Origin: Sphingorhabdus sp.
GTDB lineage: Bacteria > Pseudomonadota > Alphaproteobacteria > Sphingomonadales > Sphingomonadaceae
Length of the DNA stretch: 64,000 nt
NCBI RefSeq assembly: GCF_029865925.1
Contig: NZ_JARXAI010000064.1
Location: 1-64,000 of the forward strand
Direction of reading: 5' to 3'
The position numbers and the translations under genes were made by a program. Of the stretch, positions 41,170 to 51,836 are shown piece by piece (positions within the stretch are counted from its first letter, which is position 1; each line of letters begins with the position of its first letter). The notes below the pieces were generated by a model, which had not been told where the DNA came from, ran no database searches, and saw nothing but the letters and a program-made list of their open reading frames with translations.

Positions 41170-42809
41170 GCTGTCTCCACTATCAGAACGTCAACAATAG
41201 GCTTTTTGCCTGTCCAGCTTACCGCAACGCGGCGCACGGCCAAGCGAACTGTTTCGCGTAACTTATCATAATCACCGCGATGATCTTTGATGGCCTTTGC
41301 CGCAGCCGTGCTGGATTCTTCCAGAAAATCCTCAAGATCCTCTTCAATCGGCACGCCATGCAAACGGATCTGGGGGCTACCCAGCAATCTGTCCTTAGCA
41401 TCCAACGCAAAGGCCACTGAAATCAGCCCATACCATGACAGGCGGCGGCGTTCGTTCAATGTTACGCCATCTGCGGCAATGATGGTGTCTCCATCCAGTA
41501 TCAGGCGCCCCGTGCGTTCCTTGCCGATAATTTTGGGTTCGCCAGGCGCCAAACGTACCACGTCGCCATTTGACTGAACCACTGTTTTAGGAACACCATG
41601 GGCACGCGCAAACCGTGCCTGTTCCGCCATGTGCCGACGCTCCCCGTGGACAGGGACAAGAATTTCAGGCCGGATCCAATCATACAGCGCAGCCAACTCT
41701 GGCTGCCCTGGATGTCCAGACACGTGCACATGCGCCTGCTTTTCCGTGACGGTCAGAATGTTGCGCTCAGCCAGCTTGTTCATGATGACGCCAATGGCAA
41801 TTTCGTTGCCCGGTATCTGTTTCGATGAGAATATCACCGTGTCGCCTGCTTCCAGCTTTACGGGGTGATTACCCTCAGCAATACGCGCCAACGCCGCGCG
41901 TGCTTCGCCCTGCCCGCCCGTTGCCACTACAATAACGTCGCGACGTGGAAGGCTATCGACGCTCTCCATGCCAATGGTCTTGGGCATATCCTTCAAATAG
42001 CCATTGGCCTGCGCGGCCTCAATAATCCGATGAAGCGAACGGCCTGCAAAACATAATGTGCGGCCGCTTTCACGTGCCACTTCGCCTAAAGTCTGTAACC
42101 GCGCTGCGTTGGAGGCAAATGTGGTGACGACCACCCTGCCCTTTGCGGCCTTAACAGACTTTAGCAGGTCATCCTTGACACTGCCTTCGCTGCCACTGGT
42201 TTCCAGGTTGAAGACGTTGGTAGAATCGCAAACCATAGCCAGCACTTTGCCATCGCCGATCGTGGTGAGCGCCTGTTGCGTCGATGGTGTGCCCAATACG
42301 GGCCGTGGGTCCAATTTCCAGTCGCCTGTATGGAATATTTTTCCATAAGGCGTTGTGATCAAGCAGGCGCTCATTTCAAGGATCGAGTGCGCCAAAGTAA
42401 CAAACTTAAAATCAAATGGGCCCAAGGAGAACGCGCCCTCCATAGGGATCACGTTCAATTCCACTATATCGGCAATGCCTTCTTCTTCCAGCTTGCCGCG
42501 AATAAGCGTTGCCGTGAATGGTGTCGCGTAAAGCGGTACACCAAGGTCGGCGGCAAAATATGCCACTGCGCCGATATGGTCTTCATGACCATGGGTCAGC
42601 ACGATACCGAGCAAGTCTTTTTTACGCTTCTCGATGAATTCGAGATCGGGCAAAACAAGGTCAACACCCGGATATTCCGAGTTCGCGAATGTCAGGCCAA
42701 GATCAACCATTACCCACTTGCCTTCGCATCCATACAAATTGACGTTCATGCCAATTTCATTGGATCCACCAAGGGCAAGGAAAAGAAGTTCATTTTTTGG
42801 GGTCGTCAT
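41166..42809 (-). CDS. rnj: Ribonuclease J (metallo-beta-lactamase/beta-CASP)
   Basis: LALGGSNEIGMNVNLYG, LTHGHEDHIGAVAYF, VHVSGHPGQPELAALYDWIRPEILVPVHGERRHM. Confidence 0.95.
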   Translation of the reverse strand: MTTPKNELLFLALGGSNEIGMNVNLYGCEGKWVMVDLGLTFANSEYPGVDLVLPDLEFIEKRKKDLLGIVLTHGHEDHIGAVAYFAADLGVPLYATPFTATLIRGKLEEEGIADIVELNVIPMEGAFSLGPFDFKFVTLAHSILEMSACLITTPYGKIFHTGDWKLDPRPVLGTPSTQQALTTIGDGKVLAMVCDSTNVFNLETSGSEGSVKDDLLKSVKAAKGRVVVTTFASNAARLQTLGEVARESGRTLCFAGRSLHRIIEAAQANGYLKDMPKTIGMESVDSLPRRDVIVVATGGQGEARAALARIAEGNHPVKLEAGDTVIFSSKQIPGNEIAIGVIMNKLAERNILTVTEKQAHVHVSGHPGQPELAALYDWIRPEILVPVHGERRHMAEQARFARAHGVPKTVVQSNGDVVRLAPGEPKIIGKERTGRLILDGDTIIAADGVTLNERRRLSWYGLISVAFALDAKDRLLGSPQIRLHGVPIEEDLEDFLEESSTAAAKAIKDHRGDYDKLRETVRLAVRRVAVSWTGKKPIVDVLIVETA

Positions 42810-43591
42810 TAGGTAAGTTCTCTATTCCTGTACAAAAGCGCCAGCCCCCGCAGCGTTAAATCCGGCTCTACCCGGTCAAATAAATGGCCATGCTGCTGAA
42901 ACAATATAGCCAAACCGCCAGTCGCAATGACCGACACCGGTTCGCCGATTTCAGCTTTCATCCGTGCGATCATCCCCTCGATCATCGCCACATAGCCCCA
43001 ATAGATGCCAATCTGCATTTGTCCAACAGTCGTTGTGCCAATTACGCTTTCATTTGGTGGCGGTTCAATTGCAATTCGCGGCAACATGGCGGCCGCAGCG
43101 TATAGGGCATCAAGGGACAAGTTCACACCGGGCGCAATGCTGCCGCCGCGATAGGACCCATCTGGACCGATATAATCAAAGGTGGTGGCCGTGCCAAAAC
43201 TGATAACAATCTTGTGACCTTCTGTTAACGACTGCGCGGCGATTGCGTTAACGGCGCGGTCAGCGCCAACCGAATGGGGTTCTGCTACCCGCAATTGAAT
43301 ACCCCAGCCAACGGCCCCGCGTCCCGCCACCAATGCCTCACAGCCAAAATAGCGCGTCGCCAGTAACTGCAAATTGTGCAGCGCACGCGGCACTACGGTC
43401 GCAATGATAACCGCATCAATATCCGTACGGCGATATCCTGCCATCTGGATAAGCTGATCCAGCCAGACGGCATATTCGTCAGCTGTACGCCTAGCATCGG
43501 TCGCTATACGCCACCGCTGCAATATTTTGCCTGTATCGTCGACCAATGCAAATTTGGCATTGGTGTTACCCGTGTCAATCGCGAGCAGCAT
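42809..43591 (-). CDS. coaX: Type III pantothenate kinase
   Basis: [64 protein letters not shown]. Confidence 0.95.
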   Translation of the reverse strand: MLLAIDTGNTNAKFALVDDTGKILQRWRIATDARRTADEYAVWLDQLIQMAGYRRTDIDAVIIATVVPRALHNLQLLATRYFGCEALVAGRGAVGWGIQLRVAEPHSVGADRAVNAIAAQSLTEGHKIVISFGTATTFDYIGPDGSYRGGSIAPGVNLSLDALYAAAAMLPRIAIEPPPNESVIGTTTVGQMQIGIYWGYVAMIEGMIARMKAEIGEPVSVIATGGLAILFQQHGHLFDRVEPDLTLRGLALLYRNRELT

Positions 43592-43603
43592 AGCCCACTC
43601 CTG

Positions 43604-44350
43604 TTAGATTAGAAAAACATCGGCCGCGTGAATGGCACGAATTGCGCCATCCGCCAAGCGAAGCTGCAATGCGCCATCTTCATTCAGTCCTGCATAAAGG
43701 CCGTCCAAATGCTCTCCATCGGGCAGCTTTGCGGACAAAGCAGTGCCGCGCGGATGTGCACGCGCCTCCCAATGCCGCACAATTACTTCGACCCCTGACT
43801 GACGCCAGATAGCGAGATAGCGCGCAAAGACCTCTGCAACGATCTCCACTGCCGTTTGCGCATCGGGTGGCGTTGCACCAAGGGTTAGTAGGTCCGTTAC
43901 CTTGCGTTCAAGATTTTGCGGATGCCAAACTAAGTTAAGACCGATACCAACGACAACAGCGTCAGACGCACGCTCTAACAAAACGCCGCATAATTTTGCG
44001 CCATCCAGCGTCAAAATGTCATTTGGCCACTTAACGCAAATAGGCACTTGCGGCGCCATCTGCCGCACGGCATCAAACACAGCAACAGCCGTCACAAAGG
44101 CAAGGCTAGCCGGCGATGGGTCGGTATCGCGCAACCGCACAATAGTGCTCGCAAACAGGTTGCCGCTTGAGCTTTCCCAAATGCGCCCGAGCCGCCCGCG
44201 TCCGCCATCTTGTGCATCGGCACGCAACCACAATCCCTCAGATGCGCCCTGGACCGCCCGCGCCAAAAGGTCTGCGTTCGTTGATCCTGTCAGCGTGACT
44301 TCTTCAAATATCGACGTCAGAAGAGCGCTCTTGCGGCATAGGCCGTCCAC
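43604..44350 (-). CDS. birA: Biotin--[acetyl-CoA-carboxylase] ligase
   Basis: DAQDGGRGRLGRIWESSSGNLFASTIVRL, CVKWPNDILTLDGAKLCGVLLE, VVGIGLNLVWHP. Confidence 0.93.
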   Translation of the reverse strand: MDGLCRKSALLTSIFEEVTLTGSTNADLLARAVQGASEGLWLRADAQDGGRGRLGRIWESSSGNLFASTIVRLRDTDPSPASLAFVTAVAVFDAVRQMAPQVPICVKWPNDILTLDGAKLCGVLLERASDAVVVGIGLNLVWHPQNLERKVTDLLTLGATPPDAQTAVEIVAEVFARYLAIWRQSGVEVIVRHWEARAHPRGTALSAKLPDGEHLDGLYAGLNEDGALQLRLADGAIRAIHAADVFLI

Positions 44351-45759
44351 ACACCAAGCGCCGGTATTGCAAAATAGCCAAGCGGCGAGTTCGCGGCAGC
44401 CAACAGCCCGCCAGTCCAGACGAGAACCTTGTCATCGCTTTGCGCAATCACGTCGGCGGCATCATCGAAATACATGACCTTGACGACTTTCAGATAATAG
44501 AAAGCTCCAATCGCCGAAGCGGCAATGCCGATGACGGCCAATGGCAAAAGACCCGCGGCAACAGCAGCGTTGAACACAACCAGCTTGCCCCAAAAGCCGA
44601 ACAGTGGCGGAATACCGGCCAAGCTGAACATGAAAATTGCAAAAGCGGCCGCCAGCGCTGGACGCGTCTTGGATAGCCCTGAAATGTCGGCGAATTCTTC
44701 ACGATAGCCGCCATCCTTGTCCTTCAACTGCATCAGGCAGACAAAACTGCCTAAGGTCATCGCAACATAAATTGTCAGATAAACCAGCATCGCGGCAATG
44801 CCCTGCTCTGTCCCCGTGGCAAGACCAATCAGAATAAATCCGACATTGTTGATTGAGCTATAGGCCATAAGGCGCTTCAGATTCTGCTGACCAATTGCGC
44901 CGACTGCGCCGATGATAATTGACATTAAAGCGACGGCAATGATGATCTGTTGCCACACGAAAATCTGCGAGCCAAATGCCTCAAGCACGATGCGGATGGT
45001 CAACGCAATTGCCGCAACCTTTGGCGCGCTGGCAAAGAATGCGGTCACGGGCGTTGGCGCGCCTTCATACACGTCAGGTGTCCACATGTGGAACGGCGCA
45101 GCGCTAATCTTAAACGCTAAACCGGACAGAATGAATACGATGCCGAATATCAAGCCAAGGCCAACTTCGCCGTTCATAGCCGAACCGATGGCAGCAAAAC
45201 TTGTCGATCCGGCAAAGCCATAGACCAAGGATGCACCATAAAGCAGCATCCCACTAGCCAAAGCACCAAGGACGAAATATTTAAGACCAGCCTCAGCCGA
45301 ACGCCCATCGGAACGCGCAAAGCTTGCCAAAACATAAGCAGACAGGCTTTGCAGTTCGAGTCCGATGTACAGTGAAATCAGGTCTGTTGCGGAAACCATG
45401 ACCCCCATGCCTATACAGGAGAGCAGGATAAGCACGGGATATTCAGCCCGCATGGCACCCGTTTTTTCAAGGAAACGCGGGGCAATGATCAGAGAAATCG
45501 CTGCCGCTATATATACGAGAATTTTGGCAAAGTTGCCGAAGGCGTCATTAACAAGAAGGCCATCAAAGGCCAAAACATCCGTTCCCTTTGCCATAAAAGC
45601 AAATACGAAAGCCGCCGCAGCAACAAGCGCTCCGACCGACAAAATGCTGATCAGGCGCCCCGCCTGTTCCCGCCATGCGGCAAGCAACAACAGCGCAAGC
45701 GCCGAGAAACTCAGTACAATCTCTGGACGGACTAATGAGAGAGAAGCGTTTAGTTCCAT
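44317..45759 (-). CDS. nuoN: NADH-quinone oxidoreductase subunit N
   Basis: YIGLELQSLSAYVLASFARSDGRSAEAGLKYFVLGALASGMLLYGASLVYG, FKISAAPFHMWTPDVYEGAPTPVTAFFA. Confidence 0.96.
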   Translation of the reverse strand: MELNASLSLVRPEIVLSFSALALLLLAAWREQAGRLISILSVGALVAAAAFVFAFMAKGTDVLAFDGLLVNDAFGNFAKILVYIAAAISLIIAPRFLEKTGAMRAEYPVLILLSCIGMGVMVSATDLISLYIGLELQSLSAYVLASFARSDGRSAEAGLKYFVLGALASGMLLYGASLVYGFAGSTSFAAIGSAMNGEVGLGLIFGIVFILSGLAFKISAAPFHMWTPDVYEGAPTPVTAFFASAPKVAAIALTIRIVLEAFGSQIFVWQQIIIAVALMSIIIGAVGAIGQQNLKRLMAYSSINNVGFILIGLATGTEQGIAAMLVYLTIYVAMTLGSFVCLMQLKDKDGGYREEFADISGLSKTRPALAAAFAIFMFSLAGIPPLFGFWGKLVVFNAAVAAGLLPLAVIGIAASAIGAFYYLKVVKVMYFDDAADVIAQSDDKVLVWTGGLLAAANSPLGYFAIPALGVWTAYAARALF

Positions 45760-45761
45760 TA

Positions 45762-47321
45762 TCAATGGCTCCCCTCAGCCATATTTTTTTCCGGACCATG
45801 CACAACGCGGTAAGGCGCAGTTGTCGGGTCTACTAATTTGATTTTGCTATCCCCGGCGGGTGCAGCGCGTTCGACGCGGGCGACAATCGTTGCGACATCG
45901 CGGCGGATAGGCGCCAAAAATGTCTCAGGATACACACCCATCCACAAAACCACGACGGCAATAGGTGCAAGAAGCCACATTTCACGGCCATTGACGTCCG
46001 ACATAGCGGCAGCATCTGCATTGACCTGCGGGCCAAAGGCGATACGGCGATAGAGATACAGCATATAGCCAGCGCCAAGGATGATCCCAGTGGTCGCAAT
46101 CAACGTAGCCCAAGTCGAAACCTTATACGCGCCGGCAAGACTCAAAAACTCGCCCACAAAACCGCTAGTTCCCGGCAAACCAACGCTCGCCATGGTGAAA
46201 AGCATGAAAAGCAAAGCATATTTGGGCATATTGACGCTCAGACCGCCATATCGGCTAATTTCGCGGGTATGCAGGCGGTCATAAATGACGCCAACGCACA
46301 AGAAGAGCGCACCCGAAACAAGACCATGGCTCAACATCACAATGATCGCGCCTTCAATGCCCTGTTGGTTAAACGTAAATAGGCCAATAGTCACAATTGC
46401 CATGTGCGCGACCGAGGAATAGGCGATCAGCTTTTTCATGTCCTGCTGCACCAAAGCAACCAGCGACGTATACACAACGGCCACCATCGACAGGCCAAAG
46501 ACCAATGGAATGAAGTCGGCACTTGCTTCAGGGAACATCGGCAAAGAAAAACGCAGAAAGCCGTAGCCGCCCATTTTTAACAACACGCCCGCCAATATGA
46601 CGGAGCCTGCGGTCGGCGCCTGAACGTGCGCGTCGGGCAACCATGTATGTACTGGCCACATGGGCATTTTTACGGCAAAAGATGCGAAGAACGCAAACCA
46701 CAGCCACTTCTGCGCTTCAACAGGGAAATCCGTGTTAAGCAAAGTCGGAATATCCGCCGTGCCGGCAAACTGGATCATCCACAGCATCGCGATCAGCATC
46801 ACCAGCGAGCCGAGCAAGGTGTAGAGGAAGAATTTGTAAGACGCGTAAATCCTGTCCTGTCCGCCCCAAATACCGATAATCAGATACATCGGGATCAATC
46901 CAGCTTCGAAGAAGATGTAGAACAGCAGCAAGTCCTGCGCCGCGAAAACGCCAATCATCAACGTTTCCATGAGCAAGAACGCGGCCATATATTCACCAAC
47001 GCGCTTCTGTATCGAGGTCCAGCTTGCGCCGATACAAATCGGCATCAGGAACACGGACAGCATGATAAGCGTCAAGGAAATGCCATCAATGCCAAGACGC
47101 CAGCCAATTGGCCCGAACAAGGTAGCTGCTTCAGTAAACTGCCACTGCGCGCCCGCCGGATCGTAGCTAAGCCATAGCACGACACCGAGCGCTAGGTTCG
47201 CCAGCGTGGCCACCAACGCGATTAACCGCGCCTTTTCAGCCCGCACAAAAAGGCAGAATGCTGCCGCAACCACCGGAATGGCGAGCATGATAGAGAGTAT
47301 AGGGATATCCGCGGCGTTCAT
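45762..47321 (-). CDS. nuoM: NADH-quinone oxidoreductase subunit M
   Basis: FYIFFEAGLIPMYLIIGIWGG, WPVHTWLPDAHVQAPTAGSVILAGVLLKMGGYGFLRFSLPMFP. Confidence 0.97.
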   Translation of the reverse strand: MNAADIPILSIMLAIPVVAAAFCLFVRAEKARLIALVATLANLALGVVLWLSYDPAGAQWQFTEAATLFGPIGWRLGIDGISLTLIMLSVFLMPICIGASWTSIQKRVGEYMAAFLLMETLMIGVFAAQDLLLFYIFFEAGLIPMYLIIGIWGGQDRIYASYKFFLYTLLGSLVMLIAMLWMIQFAGTADIPTLLNTDFPVEAQKWLWFAFFASFAVKMPMWPVHTWLPDAHVQAPTAGSVILAGVLLKMGGYGFLRFSLPMFPEASADFIPLVFGLSMVAVVYTSLVALVQQDMKKLIAYSSVAHMAIVTIGLFTFNQQGIEGAIIVMLSHGLVSGALFLCVGVIYDRLHTREISRYGGLSVNMPKYALLFMLFTMASVGLPGTSGFVGEFLSLAGAYKVSTWATLIATTGIILGAGYMLYLYRRIAFGPQVNADAAAMSDVNGREMWLLAPIAVVVLWMGVYPETFLAPIRRDVATIVARVERAAPAGDSKIKLVDPTTAPYRVVHGPEKNMAEGSH

Positions 47322-49363
47322 TATATTCTCACCATCATCCAGCTAACCGCGACGACGAGGCCGAGAAGCATCACAAGCGCATATGTATACAGATAACCCG
47401 ATTGCATCCGGACGGCCATTTTGCTGCCGAAAGACACAGCGGCAGCAGACCCATTGGGTCCAAAGCGGTCGATGATCCCGATGTCCCCCTGCTTCCAGAA
47501 AAGGCGACCGAACCAGAATGCGGGCCGCACAAATAGGAAACTATACAGTTCGTCGAAGTACCATTTATTCAGAAGGAAACGATAGATTGGAGCGAAAGTC
47601 GCAGCCAAGCGCTGCGGCGCGTCCTTTGACAACTGATACATAGAAAACGCTGTTATCAGACCCAGTAACATTGCCACTGTCGACGACAGCTTCACCCACA
47701 TCGGCACCTCATGCATCGCATGCATCAAATGTTCGTTGAAATAGAGGGTGCTGTTGGCCCAAAACGCCTTACCGGCCTCTGCCTCAATAAACTGATTATG
47801 GAAGACAAAGCCTGCAAACACAGCGCCAAGCGTGAGCAACGCCAATGGTGTTAGCATCGACCATGGGCTTTCATGGGGATGATAACCCGCCGTCCCGTCA
47901 CGTGTCGTCGCGTGCGCATGTGCATCATGGTCATGCTCATGGTCGTGGTCACCATGATCATGCACCGCGTGCTGAATATGCTCGGATTGTTCCCAACGTG
48001 GCTTGCCGAAGAAGGTCAGGAACATCAGCCTCCAGCTGTAAAAACTCGTCAAAAGCGCAGCGATCACACCAATGGCAAAGCCGTACATATGATAGGTTGA
48101 TCCACTGGCGAACGCGGCCTCAATAATCGCGTCCTTGGAATAGAAGCCCGCAAATCCGCCAACCCCTACGATGCCAACGCCCGTAATTGCAAGCGTTCCA
48201 GCCATCATCGCCCAAAATGTCAGCGGGATATGTTTCCGAAGGCCACCATAATAACGCATATCTTGTTCATGGTGCATTGCGTGGATTACCGAACCCGCAC
48301 CCAAGAACAACAACGCCTTGAAAAAGGCATGCGTGAACAAATGGAACATTGCCGCGCCATATGCGCCTGACCCTGCTGCAAAGAACATATAGCCAAGCTG
48401 CGAGCAGGTTGAATACGCGATAACACGCTTGATATCCGTTTGCACCAAGCCGACCGTTGCAGCAAAAATAGCGGTCGTCGCCCCGACGATTGTCACAACG
48501 TTGAGCGCAAATTGGCTCGTCTCGAACAAAGGCGACAGTCGGCAAACCATAAACACACCAGCGGTCACCATAGTAGCCGCGTGGATCAGCGCCGACACAG
48601 GTGTCGGCCCTTCCATTGCGTCAGGTAACCATGTGTGCAGCCCTAGCTGCGCCGATTTGCCCATCGCGCCGATGAACAGCAATATACACAGCAAGCTCAT
48701 CGTATCCACACGCAAACCAAGGAAGCCAATGCTTGAGCCGACTTTATCAGGTGCAGCAGCGAGTATTTCAGGGATGGAAACCGTGCCAAATAACCAGAAT
48801 ATGCCAAAAATACCCAGCATAAAGCCAAGGTCGCCAACGCGGTTGACCACAAACGCCTTAATTGCTGCCGCATTCGCGCTTGGTTTTTTGTACCAGAAAC
48901 CAATCAGCAAATAAGATGCAAGACCGACACCTTCCCAACCAAAGAACATCTGGACTAGGTTGTTGGCAGTTACGAGCATCAACATCGCGAAAGTAAACAG
49001 CGACAGATAGGCAAAAAAGCGCGACTGGTCGGGGTCTTCCTCCATATAGCCCCAGCTATACAAATGGACGAGCGCAGACACGCTGGTGATGACGACCAAC
49101 ATGACCGCAGTGAGCGCATCGACACGCAATTCCCAGTCAAACGTCAAATCGCCGGACTGCACCCATGTCATCACGGGCTGCACATAAGCGGTTTCACTGC
49201 CGCTTAGAAAACCAATGAAGATCGGCCAGCTCAGGAACGCGGCGATAAACAACCCTGCGGTTGTGATCGTCTTGGCCGCCAACGCCCCAATGAAGCGCTG
49301 TCCCAGGCCTGCGACGAGCGCAGCCAAAAGCGGCAGGAAAACGATGATATGAATTGCAGTCAC
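47321..49363 (-). CDS. nuoL: NADH-quinone oxidoreductase subunit L
   Basis: [80 protein letters not shown]. Confidence 0.97.
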   Translation of the reverse strand: MTAIHIIVFLPLLAALVAGLGQRFIGALAAKTITTAGLFIAAFLSWPIFIGFLSGSETAYVQPVMTWVQSGDLTFDWELRVDALTAVMLVVITSVSALVHLYSWGYMEEDPDQSRFFAYLSLFTFAMLMLVTANNLVQMFFGWEGVGLASYLLIGFWYKKPSANAAAIKAFVVNRVGDLGFMLGIFGIFWLFGTVSIPEILAAAPDKVGSSIGFLGLRVDTMSLLCILLFIGAMGKSAQLGLHTWLPDAMEGPTPVSALIHAATMVTAGVFMVCRLSPLFETSQFALNVVTIVGATTAIFAATVGLVQTDIKRVIAYSTCSQLGYMFFAAGSGAYGAAMFHLFTHAFFKALLFLGAGSVIHAMHHEQDMRYYGGLRKHIPLTFWAMMAGTLAITGVGIVGVGGFAGFYSKDAIIEAAFASGSTYHMYGFAIGVIAALLTSFYSWRLMFLTFFGKPRWEQSEHIQHAVHDHGDHDHEHDHDAHAHATTRDGTAGYHPHESPWSMLTPLALLTLGAVFAGFVFHNQFIEAEAGKAFWANSTLYFNEHLMHAMHEVPMWVKLSSTVAMLLGLITAFSMYQLSKDAPQRLAATFAPIYRFLLNKWYFDELYSFLFVRPAFWFGRLFWKQGDIGIIDRFGPNGSAAAVSFGSKMAVRMQSGYLYTYALVMLLGLVVAVSWMMVRI

Positions 49364-49369
49364 TGGACG

Positions 49370-49675
49370 TTACCCCTTCATCCGGTTGACATCGTCAACT
49401 GCAATGGTCCCACGACCACGGAAGTAAATCACCAATATGGCAAGGCCGATAGCCGCTTCGCCAGCGGCGACGGTCAACACGAACATGGCGAAAATTTGGC
49501 CCGTCAGGTCGCCTAAAAACACACTGAACGCGACGAGGTTGATGTTAACCGCCAGTAAAATGAGCTCGATAGCCATCAATATGATGATGACATTCTTGCG
49601 GTTAAGGAAAATCCCAAGCACGCCCATGACAAACAATATGCTGCTGACAACGAGATAATGTTCGATACCAATCAC
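49370..49675 (-). CDS. nuoK: NADH-quinone oxidoreductase subunit K
   Basis: [56 protein letters not shown]. Confidence 0.97.
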   Translation of the reverse strand: MIGIEHYLVVSSILFVMGVLGIFLNRKNVIIILMAIELILLAVNINLVAFSVFLGDLTGQIFAMFVLTVAAGEAAIGLAILVIYFRGRGTIAVDDVNRMKG

Positions 49676-50292
49676 AACTCAATCCCCTGCCCGACGGGCT
49701 GATTAACATTACGCGTCGCGTCTTCGGGGCGGCGCTGCACTTGGCTGCTGATATTCTGGCCGCGCGTGCCATGGCTGCGCCGATGCGTCAGAACGATTGC
49801 GCCGACCATAGCAACCAACAGGATTAACCCAGCGGTTTCAAAAAGAAAAACATATTTGCTATAGAGCAAACCGCCAATAGCTTCGATGTTCGGCACTGTT
49901 GCCGACACCGTGGCTTCCCCTGCACCCGGGGTACCGAGCTTTACAGCTCCCGCTTGATAGGCACCAATACCAAGCACCAGCTCAGCCACCAGAACGACCG
50001 CCAACAAGATGCCGAGCGGCACGTTTTTGACAAATCCAGCACGCAACTCGGCAAAATCAATGTCGAGCATCATCACCACGAACAAGAACAGCACTGCCAC
50101 CGCGCCGACATAGACAATGACCAAGAGCATCGCGATAAATTCGGCGCCGATCAGGACCATCAGGCCCGCAGCATTGAAGAAAGCCACAATCAGCCAAAGC
50201 ACGCTGTGCACGGGATTGCGCGCGAAGATTACCATCGCTGCTGCGGCAATGACGATACTTGCAAAAATATAGAAGGATATAAGCTGGATCAC
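49672..50292 (-). CDS. nuoJ: NADH-quinone oxidoreductase subunit J
   Basis: [52 protein letters not shown]. Confidence 0.96.
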   Translation of the reverse strand: MIQLISFYIFASIVIAAAAMVIFARNPVHSVLWLIVAFFNAAGLMVLIGAEFIAMLLVIVYVGAVAVLFLFVVMMLDIDFAELRAGFVKNVPLGILLAVVLVAELVLGIGAYQAGAVKLGTPGAGEATVSATVPNIEAIGGLLYSKYVFLFETAGLILLVAMVGAIVLTHRRSHGTRGQNISSQVQRRPEDATRNVNQPVGQGIEL

Positions 50293-50304
50293 GATGCGCC
50301 GCCC

Positions 50305-50793
50305 TTAACGATAGGGTGCATCGGCAGCAAGGTTCGCGGCGATTGCCCGCTCCCACTTTGCGCCATTGTCGAGGAGCTTGGCTTTATCATACAGCAATTC
50401 TTCTCGCGTTTCTGTTGCGAATTCGAAATTTGGCCCTTCAACGATAGCATCTACGGGACATGCCTCTTGGCAAAAACCGCAATAAATGCACTTGGTCATG
50501 TCAATGTCGTAGCGCGTCGTACGGCGGCTGCCGTCGTCGCGCGGTTCGGACTCAATGGTAATGGCAAGTGCCGGGCACACAGCCTCGCACAGCTTGCACG
50601 CAATACACCGTTCTTCACCATTGGGGTAACGACGCAAGGCATGCTCACCGCGAAAACGCGCGCTCAACGGGTTCTTTTCAAACGGATAATTGATCGTCGC
50701 TTTTGGCTTGAAGAAATATTGCAAGGTTAGCCAATGCGCCTTGACGAATTCCCACAAGGTGAAGGTTTTGATGAGATGAGCGATACTGGTCAT
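50305..50793 (-). CDS. nuoI: NADH-quinone oxidoreductase subunit I
   Basis: Start [47 protein letters not shown]. Confidence 0.97.
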   Translation of the reverse strand: MTSIAHLIKTFTLWEFVKAHWLTLQYFFKPKATINYPFEKNPLSARFRGEHALRRYPNGEERCIACKLCEAVCPALAITIESEPRDDGSRRTTRYDIDMTKCIYCGFCQEACPVDAIVEGPNFEFATETREELLYDKAKLLDNGAKWERAIAANLAADAPYR

Positions 50794-51836
50794 GCGAAAT
50801 GTCCTGTGAACATAAGATAGCCGCTCACCAAAAAGACCCAGAACAGCGAGATGGGCAGAAAGACTTTCCAACCCAGACGCATCAATTGGTCATAGCGGTA
50901 ACGCGGCACGGTCGCCTTCACCCATGCGAAGATGAAGAACATCAACAGGATTTTGGCAAAGAACCAGATAATACCGGGAACAAGATAAAGCGGCGCCCAA
51001 TCAACCGGTGGCAAATATCCGCCCCAGAAAAGTATCGCATTGAGCGCGCACATCAAAAGGACGTTTGCATATTCGCCAAGCCAGAACAAAGCGAAGGCCA
51101 TGGACGAATATTCGGTTTGATAACCAGCAACCAGCTCGCTCTCGGCCTCAGTCAAATCGAACGGTGCGCGGGCGGTTTCGGCCATTGAACTGATTAGAAA
51201 CATGACAGCAATCGGGAACAACAAAGGGTTGAAGGCATAAGCGTTGATGAAGCCAAAGACGTGGCCACGCTGGCCTTCGATAATGCCACCTATGTTGAAT
51301 GTGCCAGCCCACAAAACAATGCAAATCAGTATGAACCCAATAGAGACTTCATAGGATATCATTTGCGCCGCAGCCCGCATGGCGGAATAAAACGGATATT
51401 TGGAGTTGGAAGCCCAGCCCGCAATCACAACGCCATAAACGCCAAGACTGCTGATCGCCAGAATATAGAGCAAACCAACATTGATGTTCGACAGCACGAC
51501 ACCGTCGGCAAACGGTATGACTGCCCATGCCATCAAAGCCACGGTGAAGGTGATGATGGGCGCGATCAGGAACAGGCCGCGGTTTGACGCGCTTGGAATA
51601 ATCGTTTCCTGCAAGAAAACCTTCAGGCCATCTGCAAAAGATTGCAGGACACCAAAGGGCCCAACCACGTTTGGCCCCCTTCGAAGGGCAAATGCGGCCC
51701 ATAATTTACGTTCCGCATAAATGATCATCGCCACCGCTAACATCAGCGGCAGGGCGATAAGGAGGATCCCCGCGATGGTCGCGGTGAACCAGGCCGCGTC
51801 ATAACCCATGCCCAAATTTTGGAAGAAGGAGGTCAT
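50790..51836 (-). CDS. nuoH: NADH-quinone oxidoreductase subunit H
   Basis: [81 protein letters not shown]. Confidence 0.97.
   Translation of the reverse strand: MTSFFQNLGMGYDAAWFTATIAGILLIALPLMLAVAMIIYAERKLWAAFALRRGPNVVGPFGVLQSFADGLKVFLQETIIPSASNRGLFLIAPIITFTVALMAWAVIPFADGVVLSNINVGLLYILAISSLGVYGVVIAGWASNSKYPFYSAMRAAAQMISYEVSIGFILICIVLWAGTFNIGGIIEGQRGHVFGFINAYAFNPLLFPIAVMFLISSMAETARAPFDLTEAESELVAGYQTEYSSMAFALFWLGEYANVLLMCALNAILFWGGYLPPVDWAPLYLVPGIIWFFAKILLMFFIFAWVKATVPRYRYDQLMRLGWKVFLPISLFWVFLVSGYLMFTGHFA

Noticed and set aside
49954-50730. 258-aa + strand ORF
   Set aside because: Antisense to nuoJ/nuoI, both confidently identified.
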